The translations under genes were made by a program, and so were the position numbers. A stretch of DNA of 64,000 bases from Achatina immaculata (taxonomy: Eukaryota; Mollusca; Gastropoda; Stylommatophora; Achatinidae): positions 50,100,840 through 50,164,839 of the forward strand of contig CM019702.1 of assembly GCA_009760885.1 (NCBI GenBank). Reading direction: 5' to 3'. Every line of letters starts with the position of its first letter. The first letter of the stretch is position 1. Shown piece by piece: positions 46,090-57,349 of this stretch. The notes under the pieces are model-generated. The model did not search any database, had not been told where the DNA came from, and saw only the letters and a program-made list of their open reading frames with translations.

Positions 46090-49000
46090 GCATTTGAGGT
46101 AGGGATGCCAGCAACTGTCCTCACTGCATTTGTTTTCTTAGAGAAACCCCAAGTAGGGATACCAGCAGCTGTCCTCACTACATTTGTTTTCTTAGAGAAA
46201 CCCCAGGTAAGGATGCCAGCAGCAGTCCTCACTGCCTTTGTTTAGTTAGGGAAACCTCAAGTAGGGATGCCAACATCTGTCCTCACTGCCTTTGTTTTCT
46301 TAGAGAAATCCCAAGTAGGGTTGCCAGCAGCTGTCCTCACTCCCTTTGTTTTCTTAGAGAAACCCCAAATAGGGATGCCAGCAGCTGTCCTCACTCCATT
46401 TGTTTTCTTAGAGAAATCCCAGGTGGGAATGCCGGCAGCTGTCCTCACTGCCTTTTATTTTCTTAGAGAAACCCCAAGTAGGGATGCCAGCAGCTGTCGT
46501 CACTGCCTTTGTTTTCTTAGAGAAACCCCAAGTAGGGATGCCAGCAGCTGTCGTCACTGCCTTTGTTTTCTTAGAGAAACCCCAAGTAAGGATGCCAGCA
46601 GCTGTCCTCATTCCCTTCATTTTCTTAGAGAAACCCCAAGTAGGGATGCCAGCAGCTGTCCTCACTGCATTTGTTCTCTTAGAGAAACCCAAGTAGAGAT
46701 GCCAGCAGCTGTCCTCATTCCCTTCATTTTCTTAGAGAAACCCCAAGTAGGGATGCCAGCAGCTGTCCTCACTGCATTTGTTCTCTTAGAGAAACCCCAA
46801 GTAAGGATGCCAGCAGCTGTCCTCATTCCCTTCATTTTCTTAGAGAAACCCCAAGTAGGGATGCCAGCAGCTGTCCTCACTACATTTGTTTTCTTAGAGA
46901 AATCCCAGGTAAGGATGCAAGCAGCTGTCCTCACTGCCTTTGTTTTCTTAGGGAAACCCCAGATAGGGATGCCAGCAGCTGTCCTCACTGCCTTTGTTTT
47001 CTTAGAGAAACCCCAAGTAAGGATGCCAGCAGCTGTCTTCACTCCCTTTGTTTTCTTAGAGATACCCCAGATAAGGATGCTAGCAGCTGTCCTCACTGCC
47101 TTTGTTTTCTTAGAGAAACCCCAAGTAAGGATGCCAGCAGCTGTCCTCACTCCATTTGTTTTCTTTGAGAAACCCCAAGTAAGGATGCCAGGAGCTGTCC
47201 TCACTGCCTTTGTTTTCTTAGAGAAACCCCAAGTAAGGATGCCAGCAGCTGTCCTCACTCCATTTGTTTTCTTTGAGAAACCCCAAGTAAGGATGCCAGC
47301 AGCTGTCCTCACTGCCTTTGTTTTCTTAGAGAAACCCCAAGTAAGGATGCCAGCAGCTGTCCTCACTCCATTTGTTTTCTTTGAGAAACCCCAAGTAAGG
47401 ATGCCAGCAGCTGTCCTCACTGTATTTGTTTTCTTAGAGAAATCTCAGGTAGTGATACCTGCAGCTGTCCTCACTGCCTTTTTTTACTTAGGAAAACCTC
47501 ATAGAGATGCCAGCGGCTGTCCTCACTGCCTTTGTTTTCTTAGAGAAATCCCAGATAGGGATGCCAGCAGCTGTCCTCACTGCTTTTGTTTTCTTAGAGA
47601 AATCCCAGGTAGGGATGCCAGCAGCTGTCCTCACTGCCTTTGTTTTCTTAAAGAAACTACAAGTAGGGATGCCAGCAGCTGTCCTCACTGCCTTTGTTTT
47701 CTTAGAGAAATCTCAGGTAGGGATGCCAGCAGCTGTCCTCACTGCCTTTGTTTTCTTAGAGAAATCTCAGGTAGGGATGCCAGCAGCTGTCCTCACTCCC
47801 TTTGTTTTCTTAGAGAAATCTCAGGTAGGGATGCCAGCAGCTGTCCTCATTCCCTTTGTTTTCTTAGAGAAACCCCAAGTAGGGATGCCAGCAGCTGTCC
47901 TCACTACATTTGTTTTCTTAGAGAAACCCCAGGTAAGGATGCCAGCAGCTGTCCTCACAGCCTTTGTTTAGTTAGGGAAACCTCAAGTAGGGACGCCAAC
48001 ATCTGTCCTCACTGCCTTTGTTTTCTTAGATAAACCCCAGATAGGGATGCCAGCAGCTGTCCTCACTGCCTTTGTATTCTTAGAAATGTCAGGTAGTGAT
48101 TCCAGCAGCTGTCCTCACTGCCTTTGTTTACTTAGAAAAACCTCAAGTAGGGATGCCAGCAGCTGTCCTCACTGCCTTTGTTTTCATAGAGAAATCCCAG
48201 GTAGGGATGCCAGCAGCTTTCCTCACTTCCTCTGTTTTCTTAGGGAATCCCCAAGTAGGGATGCCAGCAGTTGTCCTCACTGCATTTGTTTTCTTAGAGA
48301 AACCCCAAGTAGGGATGCCAGCAGCTGTCCTCACTGCCTGTGTTTTCTTAGAGAAACCCCAAGTAGGGTTGCCAGCAGCTGTCCTCACTACATTTGTTTT
48401 CTTAGAGAAATCTCAGGTAGGGATGCCAGCAGCTGTCCTCACTCCCTTTGTTTTCTTAGAGAAACCCCAAGTAGGGTTGCCAGCAGCTGTCCTCACTGGA
48501 AAACCTCAAGTAGGGATGCCAGCAGCTGTCCTCACTGCCTTTGTTTTCTTAGAGAAATCCCAGGTAGGGATGCCAGCAGCTGTCCTCACTTCCTCTGTTT
48601 TCTTAGGAATCCCCAAGTAGGGATGCCAGCAGTTGTCCTCACTGCCTTTGTTTTCTTAGAGAAACCCCAGTAGGGATGCCAGCAGCTGTCCTCACTGCCT
48701 TGTTTTCTTAGAGAAACCCCAAGTAGGATGCCAGCAGCTGTCCTCACTGCCTTTGTTTTCTTATAGAAATCCCAGGTAGGGATGCCAGCAGCTGTCCTCA
48801 CTGCCTTTGTTTTCTTAGATAAACCCCAGATAGGGATGCCAGCAGCTGTCCTCACTGCCTTTGTTTACTTAGGAAAACCTCAAGTAGGGATGCCTCCAGC
48901 TGTCCTCACTCCATTTGTTTTCTTAGAGAAATCCCAGGTAGGGATGCCAGCAGCTGTCCTCACTGCCTTTGTTTTCGTAGAGAAATCCCAGGTAGGGATG

Positions 49001-49956
49001 CCAGCAGCTGTCCTCACTTCCTCTGTTTTCTTAGGGAATCCCCAAGTAGGGATGCCAGCAGCTGTCCTCACTTCCTCTGTTTTCTTAGAGAAACCCCAAG
49101 TAGGGATGCCAGCAGCTGTCCTCACTGCCTTTGTTTTCTTAGAGAAACCCCAAGTAGGGATGCCAGCAGCTGTCCTCACTGCCTTTGTTTTCTTAGAGAA
49201 ACCCCAAGTAGGGATGCCAGCAGTTGTCCTCACTGCCTTTGTTTTCTTAGAGAAATCCCAGGTAGGGATGCCAGCAGCTGTCCTCACTGCCTTTGTTTTC
49301 TTAGAGAAACCCCAAGTAGGGATGCCAGCAGCTGTCCTCACTGCCTTTGTTTTCTTAGAGAAACCCCAAGTAGGGATGCCAGCAGCTGTCCTCACTGCCT
49401 TTGTTTTCTTAGAGAAACCCCATGTAGTTATGCCAGCAGCTGTCCTCACTGCCATTGTTTTCTTAGAGAAATCCCATGTAGTTATGCCAGCAGCTGTCCT
49501 CACTGATTTTGTTTTCTTAGAGAAATCCCATGTAGTTATGCCAGCAGCTGCCCTCACTGCCTTTGTTTTCTTAGAGAAATCCCATGTAGTTATGCCAGCA
49601 GCTGCCCTCACTGCCTTTGTTTTCTTAGAGAAATCCCATGTAGTTATGCCAGCAGCTGTCCTGACTGCCTTTGTTTTCTTAGAGAAATCCCATGTAGTTA
49701 TGCCAGCAGCTGTCCTCACTGATTTTGTTTTCTTAGAGAAATCCCATGTAGTTATGCCAGCAGCTGTCCTCACTGCCTTTGTTTTCTTAGAGAAATCCCA
49801 TGTAGTTATGCCAGCAGCTGTCCTCACTGATTTTGTTTTCTTAGAGAAATCCCATGTAGTTATGCCAGCAGCTGTCCTCACTGATTTTGTTTTCTTAGAG
49901 AAATCCCATGTAGTTATGCCAGCAGCTGTCCTCACTGATTTTGTTTTCTTAGAGAA
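46090..49956 (+). repeat. 54-bp satellite array, about 70 units (3.9 kb), with splice-site-like motifs
   Basis: Unit GTAGGGATGCCAGCAGCTGT, CCTCACTGCCTTTGTTTTCT, TAGAGAAACCCCAA. Each unit contains a pyrimidine tract ending TTTTCTTAG and, 11 nt on, CAG|GTAGGG, CAG|GTAAGG or CAA|GTAAGG, in the orientation of RCE1 transcription. A distinct variant (CATGTAGTTATGCC, ...CTGATTTTG) fills the last ten or so units (49425-49956), showing local homogenisation. Period 54 leaves frames open on both strands (MPAAVLTAFVFLEKPQVG on plus); the resulting frames of up to 588 codons are not taken as genes. Confidence 0.95.
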
Positions 49957-49978
49957 CCCCCCCCCCCCCCCCCCCCCC
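49957..49978 (+). repeat. (C)22 homopolymer at the edge of the 54-bp array
   Basis: Twenty-two consecutive C bases replace the end of the last satellite unit (AGAGAA then C22, then GTAGACATTT). Confidence 0.98.
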
Positions 49979-50233
49979 GTAGACATTTATTTAGGCTGGA
50001 TTGATCCTGGTGCTGGTTGGTCTGAAAAAAAAAAATCAGCCAGATTATGAAATTGAACCAGGGAATCAAACCGTGTTATCAACAAGTGAGTGTGCACCAC
50101 AGCACCCTGTCAGAGATACATTGTGTATTTCCTCTTTATTCTGGTATGATGATTATTGTGTATATCCTTTTGTAGAATTATATCTGTAACTCTTTCATTA
50201 TTGATAATCTTTATCATTACATTTCATTTCTAG

Positions 50234-50314
50234 GCAAACAGTCTTTTGGAATGGCTAGGTATCCGTTTATGGGGACTTGTACCTGCCTTTGTTATACCTC
50301 TTGTTCTGACCATG
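50234..50314 (+). CDS. RCE1: RCE1 internal exon
   Basis: 27 codons, phase 0 to 0, acceptor TTTCATTTCTAG and donor ATG|GTAAGC. It reads ANSLLEWLGIRLWGLVPAFV and IPLVLTM, matching the animal RCE1 segment 'LLTLMGFRLEG...LLLTM' that precedes the ILFLGPL helix. It is the second recognised exon, 24.4 kb from exon 1. The donor-containing end of the exon (TGTTCTGACCATGGTAAGC) has a near-copy in every unit of the satellite that starts 0.7 kb downstream. Confidence 0.88.
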
Positions 50315-50689
50315 GTAAGCCATGTGTAGTTTAAGTGTCTGTTTATACTCAACAGAAAAGAACATATTCCTGCCTAACACACTAGTGATAGTGATGGCAT
50401 GGCAAGAGGTGTGACTTGACATACACTACAACAGAATAAGTCAGCAGTGTTTGTTTTTTGTGCAACAACAAGCAGGTTGACAATGAAAGCCTTGGCTGTT
50501 AGAAGAACTCTTGAGCTAGCTCAAGTCACAAGACCTACAAGCATGCATTATTAGTGACTCAGATATGCTAAGAACATTCAGGCAGGCTTTTTAAAGCAAC
50601 AACAGCTCGAATCCTGCACATATCACAAATCCATTGACTGACCTTAAGTTTTGTACCAAACCCAGAAAACAACAGGGGAAATGAAAGAG

Positions 50690-51002
50690 CAGGTCAGTTG
50701 AATTACTCAGTTGTTGTAGAGGAAGAGCAGCCAGTGGATCATACCATGATCAACAATTCTATAAGAAAAGATGATTGGACAAAAGACTTCATTGACAACT
50801 GTCACTCAGCATTGTTGTCAAGAATGAAGGAGCTGGGGGGGGGGGGGGGCGGAAACTTGGTGGGGCAAAACATATGGATGACAACCAAAAGCTCCAGAAG
50901 GATGGTAAATCAACATGGTTATTGTGCACTGAAGGAGGTATTGAGTCAGAGGACCTTATGGGTGTGTCCAGAATGCATGATATTCTTTCTGACTAGTTAG
51001 CA
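50690..51002 (+). mobile_element. Possible LINE fragment with WVCPEC motif
   Basis: A plus frame (50698-51000) contains DWTKDFIDNCHSALLSRMKE, a G10 run giving poly-Gly, and YCALKEVLSQRTLWVCPEC before a stop. The last phrase resembles 40915-41172. No known family was matched; tentative. Confidence 0.3.
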
Positions 51003-51019
51003 TAAATGTATTTATTATG

Positions 51020-51425
51020 TCTCTCGCTCACACCATGGTAAACTATCTCCATAAGTAATCTGTGTTCTTACCATAGTAAGCTGTGTCCATGACTGAAATT
51101 TGTTGTATCTCATGTTCTCACTATAGTAAGATTTCTCCATAACTAAAGTTTGTTATGTCTCATGTTCTTACCATGGTAAGCTGTCTTCTTAACTAAAGGT
51201 CGTTATATCTCATGTTCTCACTGTAATAAGATTTCTCCATAACTAAAGTTTGTTATATTTCATGTTCTTACCATGGTAAGCTGTCTTCTTAACTAAAAGT
51301 TGTTATATCTCGTGTTCTCACTATAGTAAGATTTCTCCATAACTAAAGTTTGTTATATCTCATGTTCTTACCATGGTAAGCTGTCTTCTTAACTAAAGTT
51401 TGTTATATCTCTTATTCTCATTCAT
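51020..51425 (+). repeat. Tandem array built on a splice-donor-like unit
   Basis: About seven units of roughly 60 bp alternate TTCTTACCATGGTAAGCTGT (then CTTCTTAACTAAAG) with TTCTCACTATAGTAAGATTT (then CTCCATAACTAAAG), separated by TTTGTTATATCTCATG. The first form shares TGTTCT.ACCATGGTAAGC with the RCE1 exon-intron junction at 50301-50319. Confidence 0.88.
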
Positions 51426-51682
51426 GTAATCTTGTTGCAGTGCTACGCATCATGAGACATTTTCACAGGTGAAAGTGATTCACACAGGCAGAAATGTATT
51501 GGTAGGGTCTAGAAAAAGATTCTCTCTACTGTGAAAGTCTGGAATGTTAAGCTAATATATTCATAACTACCAAGTGGTCTCTGCCTTTAGTTCATGTCTT
51601 GTGAATATTTTAGAGCAAAAGTTCAGATGTGTAGCTTGAAGACTTCTTGGGTTAGAGAAATGTCATCTCATGGTTGTCAGCA

Positions 51683-51965
51683 TGTAGCTGTTGTAGTGGT
51701 TTAAATCCTGACATGCAACTGTAACAGCTGTTGTAGTGGTTTAAATCCTGACATGCAACTGTAACAGCTGTTGTAGTGGTTTAAATCCTGACATGCAACT
51801 GTAACAGCTGTTGTAGTGGTTTAAATCCTGACATGCAACTGTAACAGCTGTTGTAGTGGTTTAAATCCTGACATGCAACTGTAACAGCTGTTGTAGTGGT
51901 TTAAATCCTGACATGCAACTGTAACAGCTGTTGTAGTGGTTTAAATCCTGACATGCAACTGTAGA
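51683..51965. repeat. 40-bp tandem repeat, 7 near-identical units
   Basis: Unit AGCTGTTGTAGTGGTTTAAA, TCCTGACATGCAACTGTAAC, seven copies with almost no variation, which implies recent expansion. Confidence 0.95.
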
Positions 51966-53435
51966 ACTATAACACTGGCCAACACACATTTTGGTGCCTC
52001 AAATGTTTGACCTGTTTCTGGGTATATTTGACCTACCTATTCCAAAAAATGGCACTAGTTTTTCCCTATCTGCTCTAGTTTTTGAGATACAGAACATATG
52101 CCATATACCACTCTTCACTCAGCTTGCCCATAACAAATCAGGGTATTTTAATATAGTGTTTAAATTAATATCTTTTAAACATGAAAGAAACATATTAAAC
52201 ATTTTTTAAAAATGTGTACTACATGAAAATCTACTTATTTCATACCAAAGCACAAGTTTATGATAGAAACTTATAATTGCAGAAATCTCAGCTCTCCTGT
52301 GTCTCTCATTATGTGAGCTGACAGAGTGTTTGTGACCAGTCATTAGACCAGATTTGAACAGTCTGAAGTTATGGTGTATTTTGATGTTTACCTGTTTTTT
52401 TTTTTCAGTGCCTTTTGTGTGATATTCAAATTCTGAGATATAAGAAGATAAATAAACTTTTATACATAATGGGCAATTTTGAGTTTACATGTAGAGTGTT
52501 TGGGAGATAGACTGGAATTGTGCACATGAAACACAGGATAAGCTGTTTAATGTGTGTTATAACTGCTATGGTAAGCCTCACATAGAATGCTTGGGAATCA
52601 TGCACATGGAGGACCGGTTGAACTTTATTTGGAGATGGTGAAGGAATAGGCACTCAGACCCATCCAGTTTGGGAGATAGACTGGAATCTTGTAAATAAAT
52701 CAGAGGATTGATTAAACTTTATTTAGAAAGGGTGAAGAAATAGGCATGGAGACCTATCCAACATTTTGCCCCTTTTCTGTCATCATTCACTCGTGCCAAT
52801 AATTCAGGTATATAGAAACATAAGAAACATGAATAAAATGTAAAATAACAAAACATTTATCCTTTTATTCATACATTCGCAGTTATTTGTAGAATAACAA
52901 ATACATCAGAATACTTCAATACCACATTCTCACACACACATACACAATATGAAATTACCTTACAGTTTAAAAAGAAAATGGATGGATGGATGATGGATTG
53001 ATTGATTTAACATTACACTACTCGTAGCTCAACATTAAACTGCCATACATTCATTATTAGTTTGGTACTAGATTCTAAGGACTAACAGCCAGAGGTGGGG
53101 TGAAGGATAAGCTCTCCACTTCAGTTAAATGTCTCCAAGTTGTGTGTCTCAAATAGCCTCTGACAGTCAAGTCCAACTCCTGGCCTTCTTGTGGCAGAAC
53201 TGTTTAAACTGACAGGAGAAAGGGCGAAAGGCAAGTATCTGGCACCTGAAAACCAGACGCTTTGGGTAGATGAGACTCATTAGTCTTGGTTGGTAGCTCA
53301 TCTAGGAGAAGGAAAACTGATTTCAAACTTCCTGCTGCCTTGTAGGGTAGGCTGTAGCCAGAGTCAAAGGCTAGTGGAGTAAACAATAAACCGGTGGAAG
53401 GCAAGGGGAAACCAACACTGCACATTCCCAAGAAC
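51966..53435. other. RCE1 intron, no gene recognised; short direct repeats
   Basis: Direct repeats around TTTGGGAGATAGACTGGAAT occur at about 52498 and 52669. No exon was identified. Confidence 0.4.
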
Positions 53436-53439
53436 AATC

Positions 53440-54405
53440 ATGACAATCCACAATTCTTTGAATCATAACGACATTAATGGGGGTTCCAGTGGAACCACCT
53501 CGTCTGGTAGGGACTATCACGTGCGACAGGTGATACCAGATTGTCATCCAACTACTGTATGCAAAGAAAACACAAGTAAGACCACAGTAATTGCAATATG
53601 GCACATTAGAACACTAACAGAACTTGGAAAACTGGAAAACATCGAACAAGAAATGAAAAGAATGGAAATTAACATCCTTGGTTTATTTGAAATGAGACGA
53701 ATTGGAGCAGGAAGCAGAGATCATAAAGACTTCAAAATAATATATTCTGGGGCGAACCAGTGTAGAAATGGAGTTGGCATAATATTGGATAAGAAGACGG
53801 CAAGAACCGTGAAAGGATTCTGGTACATATCAGACAGTGTTAATGGTTAAATTACAGAGCCATCCAATAGACACAAATCTCAACCAAATATACGCACCAA
53901 CTTCAGAAAGCTCTGATGATGAGATAAAAGAATTTTACAACAGTCTGGACACGGCAATGAAACAGTGCAAATCATGGGAAGTAAACTTTGTGATAGGTGA
54001 TTTATACATGAAAGTAGGGACTGAGCAAGACAATGAAGCTACTGGCAAGTTTGGACTAGGAATCAGAAACAAAAGAGGAGAGATGTTGATTGAGTGGGCA
54101 GAAAAGAATAAAATGATAATAGAAAATACTTGGTTTCAACAATACCCTAGTCGACTTTGGACATAGAAAAGTCCAAATAATAACATACGTAACCAGATAG
54201 ATTACATTATGATCAACAGAAGATTCAAGAACTCACTAATATCTGTGAAAACAGGACCAAGCGCAGACTGCAACAGTGACCACATCCCAGTCGTAGGAAA
54301 AGTGAAAATCAGGCTAAAGAGGTTTAAAGTAGCAGCTAAAAACATAGATTGGCGAACTACTTTGCGAGCCCTATGTGACGTTTAATGGCACGGGAAGGAT
54401 ATAAG
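53440..54405 (+). mobile_element. LINE endonuclease domain fused by deletion to its 3' end
   Basis: Plus strand: HIRTLTELGKLENIEQEMKR (expected NVRTL), INILGLFEMRRIGAGSRDHK, GVGIILDKKTARTVKGFWYI, a frameshift near 53840, then QIYAPTSESSDDEIKEFYNS, WEVNFVIGDLYMKVGTEQDN, and NSDHIPVVGKVKIRLKRF-like codons, the conserved end of the AP-endonuclease domain. Directly after comes DWRTTLRALCDV*, the C-terminus of the family ending seen at 1990-2285 and 60060. The whole reverse transcriptase is missing. Confidence 0.82.
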
Positions 54406-54615
54406 ATAAAAACAAAGAACTAGATAGAGAGCTGTTACGGAAAGATTTTTCTTTGTTGTTACACCTAAAAGTATATTGCATCTTAACTCTGTTATCAAAA
54501 ATAAAACCTACCATGAACCATATCTTTGACTGTGTTTTATTTCTGAAAAAAGACATACATATGTATAAACATATAAATGTTTGAAGGTAATATGTTTTTG
54601 CCTTTTATCTCATAG

Positions 54616-54676
54616 ATATTGTTTTTGGGACCACTCTCATTGCATTATATGGATGGGGTTTTTAGATTATATTTGG
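54616..54676 (+). CDS. RCE1: RCE1 internal exon
   Basis: 20 codons plus G, acceptor TTTTATCTCATAG, donor TTGG|GTAAGT (strong). Reads ILFLGPLSLHYMDGVFRLYL, directly continuing the preceding exon's ...LVLTM, as in the family's LLLTMILFLGPL helix. Ends in phase 1. The following exons, which should carry the catalytic EELVFR glutamates and the active-site histidines, were not found up to the window end; they are expected beyond 64000 unless the gene is broken. Confidence 0.88.
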
Positions 54677-54689
54677 GTAAGTTGTCCTT

Positions 54690-55330
54690 TTCCTTATGAC
54701 ACCTGTTACTGCAGATATTCATCTTCTACTTCATAATAACTTTTAATGATGGTAATTATCTTCTCCTTTCTAATAACCTTTAATACAAGTAATTATCTTT
54801 TGCTTTATAATAACCTTTAATACAAGTAATTATGTTGTGCTTTATTGAGGTGTGTACTGCAGGTAGTTATATTCTGCTTTGTAACAGCTTTTAATGATAG
54901 TAGTTATGCTTTATAACAGCCTGTACTGGTAGTACAGTAATGGATGCATCAGCAGCTGGCCATCTTGCTCACACCCGAGGGGCCTACAGGAGTGCTGTTT
55001 AGGAGGCAAAGTTCCACAAGGGACATGCAAATGAATGAATGAGTGCATGAACTGATAGTAGTTATCTTCTGTTTTATAACAAATTGGTATGCCAGTAGTT
55101 ATCTTCTTTATACCAATCTTTACTGCTAGTAATGATATTCTGATTTATAACAGACTGTTATACCAGTAGTAACCTTATTCATCAAACTTGTGCTAATAGT
55201 TACTTTCTGCTTTATGAAAAACTACTAGTTATCTTCTGTTTTATAAGTCTTTATTGCCAGTACTTATGGTCTGCCTTATAACAGTTCTTACTGCAAGTGG
55301 TTATTTTCTGCTTTGTAATAGGCTGAAATG
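54690..55330. repeat. Degenerate ~40-bp tandem repeat, first block
   Basis: Units around CCAGTAGTTATCTTCTGCTT plus TATAACAGACTGTTA recur with heavy divergence. A second block lies at 55690-55870. Confidence 0.7.
54945..55050 (+). mobile_element. LINE family F 3' end with (AATG)n tail
   Basis: Codons LAHTRGAYRSAV and KFHKGHAN, then AATGAATGAATGAGTG. The same ending in diverged form is at 55340-55685. Only about 100 bp, inserted into the degenerate 40-bp array. Confidence 0.55.
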
Positions 55331-55339
55331 TTACAGAAG

Positions 55340-55685
55340 GGCATTTAGAATATCATGGATAGAATGAGAATGAAATAAAGAGATGTTGATGGGATTAGGT
55401 GTCGCAGAAAACTGGCTTGTTAACACTATAAAAAAATAGAAAGCTGAGATACTTTGTCCACATCAAGAGGCATAGTAACTTTGAGAGGTTGATAGTAGAA
55501 GACATAGTGCCCGGCAAAAGAGAAAAGGGACGACCTTCTCTGCTGGTGGACTCAGGACATCTCGGAAGGTCTGAATGTGTCATTGCAAGACACTGGTCAA
55601 CTTGCACAAGACCATATTGCATTCAGGGAAGCTGTGAGAAGGATAACGTTCTGGAAAGGACATGTCACGTGAACGAATGAATAAA
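55340..55685 (+). mobile_element. LINE family F, C-terminal fragment
   Basis: Across broken frames: RRKL..FVHIKRHSNFERL-like codons, IVEDIVPGKREKGRPS, then GLNVSLQDTGQLAQDHIAF-like codons, and FWKGHVT, ending GAACGAATGAATAAAAC. This is the usual tail of an APE-type LINE (GxRxRGRPxxRW region). Confidence 0.6.
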
Positions 55686-56169
55686 ACAGGCTGTACTGCC
55701 AGTAGTAATCTTCTGCTTTATAACAAACACCCGTGTTTATCTTCTGCTTTATAATGAACTGTTACACCAGCGGTTATCTTCTGCTTTTTAATGAACTGTT
55801 ACACCAGTAGTTATCTCCTGCTTTATAACAAACTATTACACCAGTGGTTATGTCAGTGGTTGTGTTCTGCCTGTATTTTTTTCAGTGTTCCTGTCTAGTG
55901 TGAACACATGTGCTATTTTTGCTTGAATTTATTCATTGTCTAAATGATGTCTAAATAAATTGCTGAGATTTGTTTAACTTTTATTTCTTGTACCATATTG
56001 TTCTTCACTGAGTTCTTTATCAGTTTTGTTTTTTGTTCTTTCAAGGATGGTTTTGAGGAGAATTCTAGTCACATGACTCATCAGACTTATAGTTCTAAAA
56101 TCTGAGCAGTCTGTGGCTTTTGCCTTCTTTGGTAGTGCCACATACTATGAATGTTTCAGTTCATGAGGT

Positions 56170-57205
56170 ATATATCACAGTTCATGGCCTGCATTTCCAC
56201 GACCTTTGGCACATGAAAGTATTATAAAATAATAACAAATATTGTGCCAGTAGAAAGTGGTCTACAGCATGAATGACATCATCATCTGAAGCAAATTTGC
56301 GACCACTGAGCTCCTTGTTGAGTTTAGTAAACAGGCCGAGGGGGCCAAATCTGGGGAATAAGAAGCTGGAAGCCGCATTCATGAATGGCAGCCGTTGCCA
56401 CCGCCGACTTGTGAACTGGAGCATTGTCTTGTTGAAAGATGACTCCTGTCATCATTTTCCCTCAACGCTTTTCCTTCAATTCGACCCACAATTGCTTCAT
56501 AAGATTAGCGTAATAGGCTCTGGTGACCGTTCTGCCCCTTTGAAGATAGTCTACCAGTAAGCACACCTTCTTAATCCCAAAAGATGGAAGCCATCATTTT
56601 GCCTGCAGACAGAACCACCCTTGCTTTCTTTAGAGGTGGGGATAATTGATGTTTCCACTGCTTTAACTGTTCTTTGGTTTCTGGTTGAAAATGAAGAACC
56701 CAAGTCTCATTCATAGTCACAAATTGCTGAAGAAACTTTTCAGGATCTGCATAAAAATGGCCAAGATTGTCTCTTGACATGTTGAGATGGTGTCATTTGT
56801 GATCAGCTCCAAGAAGTTTCAGGTCCTATTGAGCAGAGACCTCTGTAATTTGAAGATCGTTATGAATAATGGCATGAACACGTTCCTGGGAGATGCCCAA
56901 CTCAGTAGCAATGTACACTCAGTTAGTCATTGATCCTCCATTATCATGTCATGGATTATAACAGTGGTTTCATCGGTGGTTACCACTCTTGGTCTTCCTG
57001 GATGGGGATCATCTTCCAGACTCTCCCTTTCATGTTTGAATTGAGCTGCCCATTTATTCACTGTGGTGTAAGATGGAGCGCTCTCCCCTAGAGTCTCCAC
57101 CATATCCTCATGGATCTCCTTCAGTGATAAGCCCTTGATGCAGAGGTAGCGAATGACTGCTTGATGAGAAATTTTATCCATTTTCTCAATTTCTGCCACC
57201 CCTTA
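56170..57205 (-). mobile_element. mariner transposon of the SETMAR-like type, defective
   Basis: The minus strand begins MAEIEKMDKISHQAVIRYLC and GLSLKEIHEDMVETLGESAP (helix-turn-helix), SLEDDPHPGRPRVVTT (GRP linker). After a frameshift come MSRDNLGHFYADPEKFLQQF, VTMNETWVLHFQPETKEQLK (catalytic DETW is NETW here), AGKMMASIFWD, then FQQDNAPVHKSAVAT (second Asp kept) and ELSGRKFASDDDVIHAVDHF. The third-Asp region (SPDLAPSD) has become PQIWPPRP. The catalytic triad is therefore lost at two points. Confidence 0.88.
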
Positions 57206-57349
57206 CCACTTCAGTAGCTTGTAAAAAAAAATTAGTTGCAATTAATTTCTTGAAACTTGGTGTTTAATCTTACATTAACCTGATCTACAAATCCACCTAA
57301 TATCAACTGTGCGTTTCAAGTATTTGTACCTTATGCTGAGAACTTATCA

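Noticed and set aside
46267..50050. Long plus-strand frames (588 and 422 codons) and a 368-codon minus frame
   Set aside because: They are the 54-bp satellite read through; the period is a multiple of 3, several frames are open at once, and no start or splice context supports a gene.
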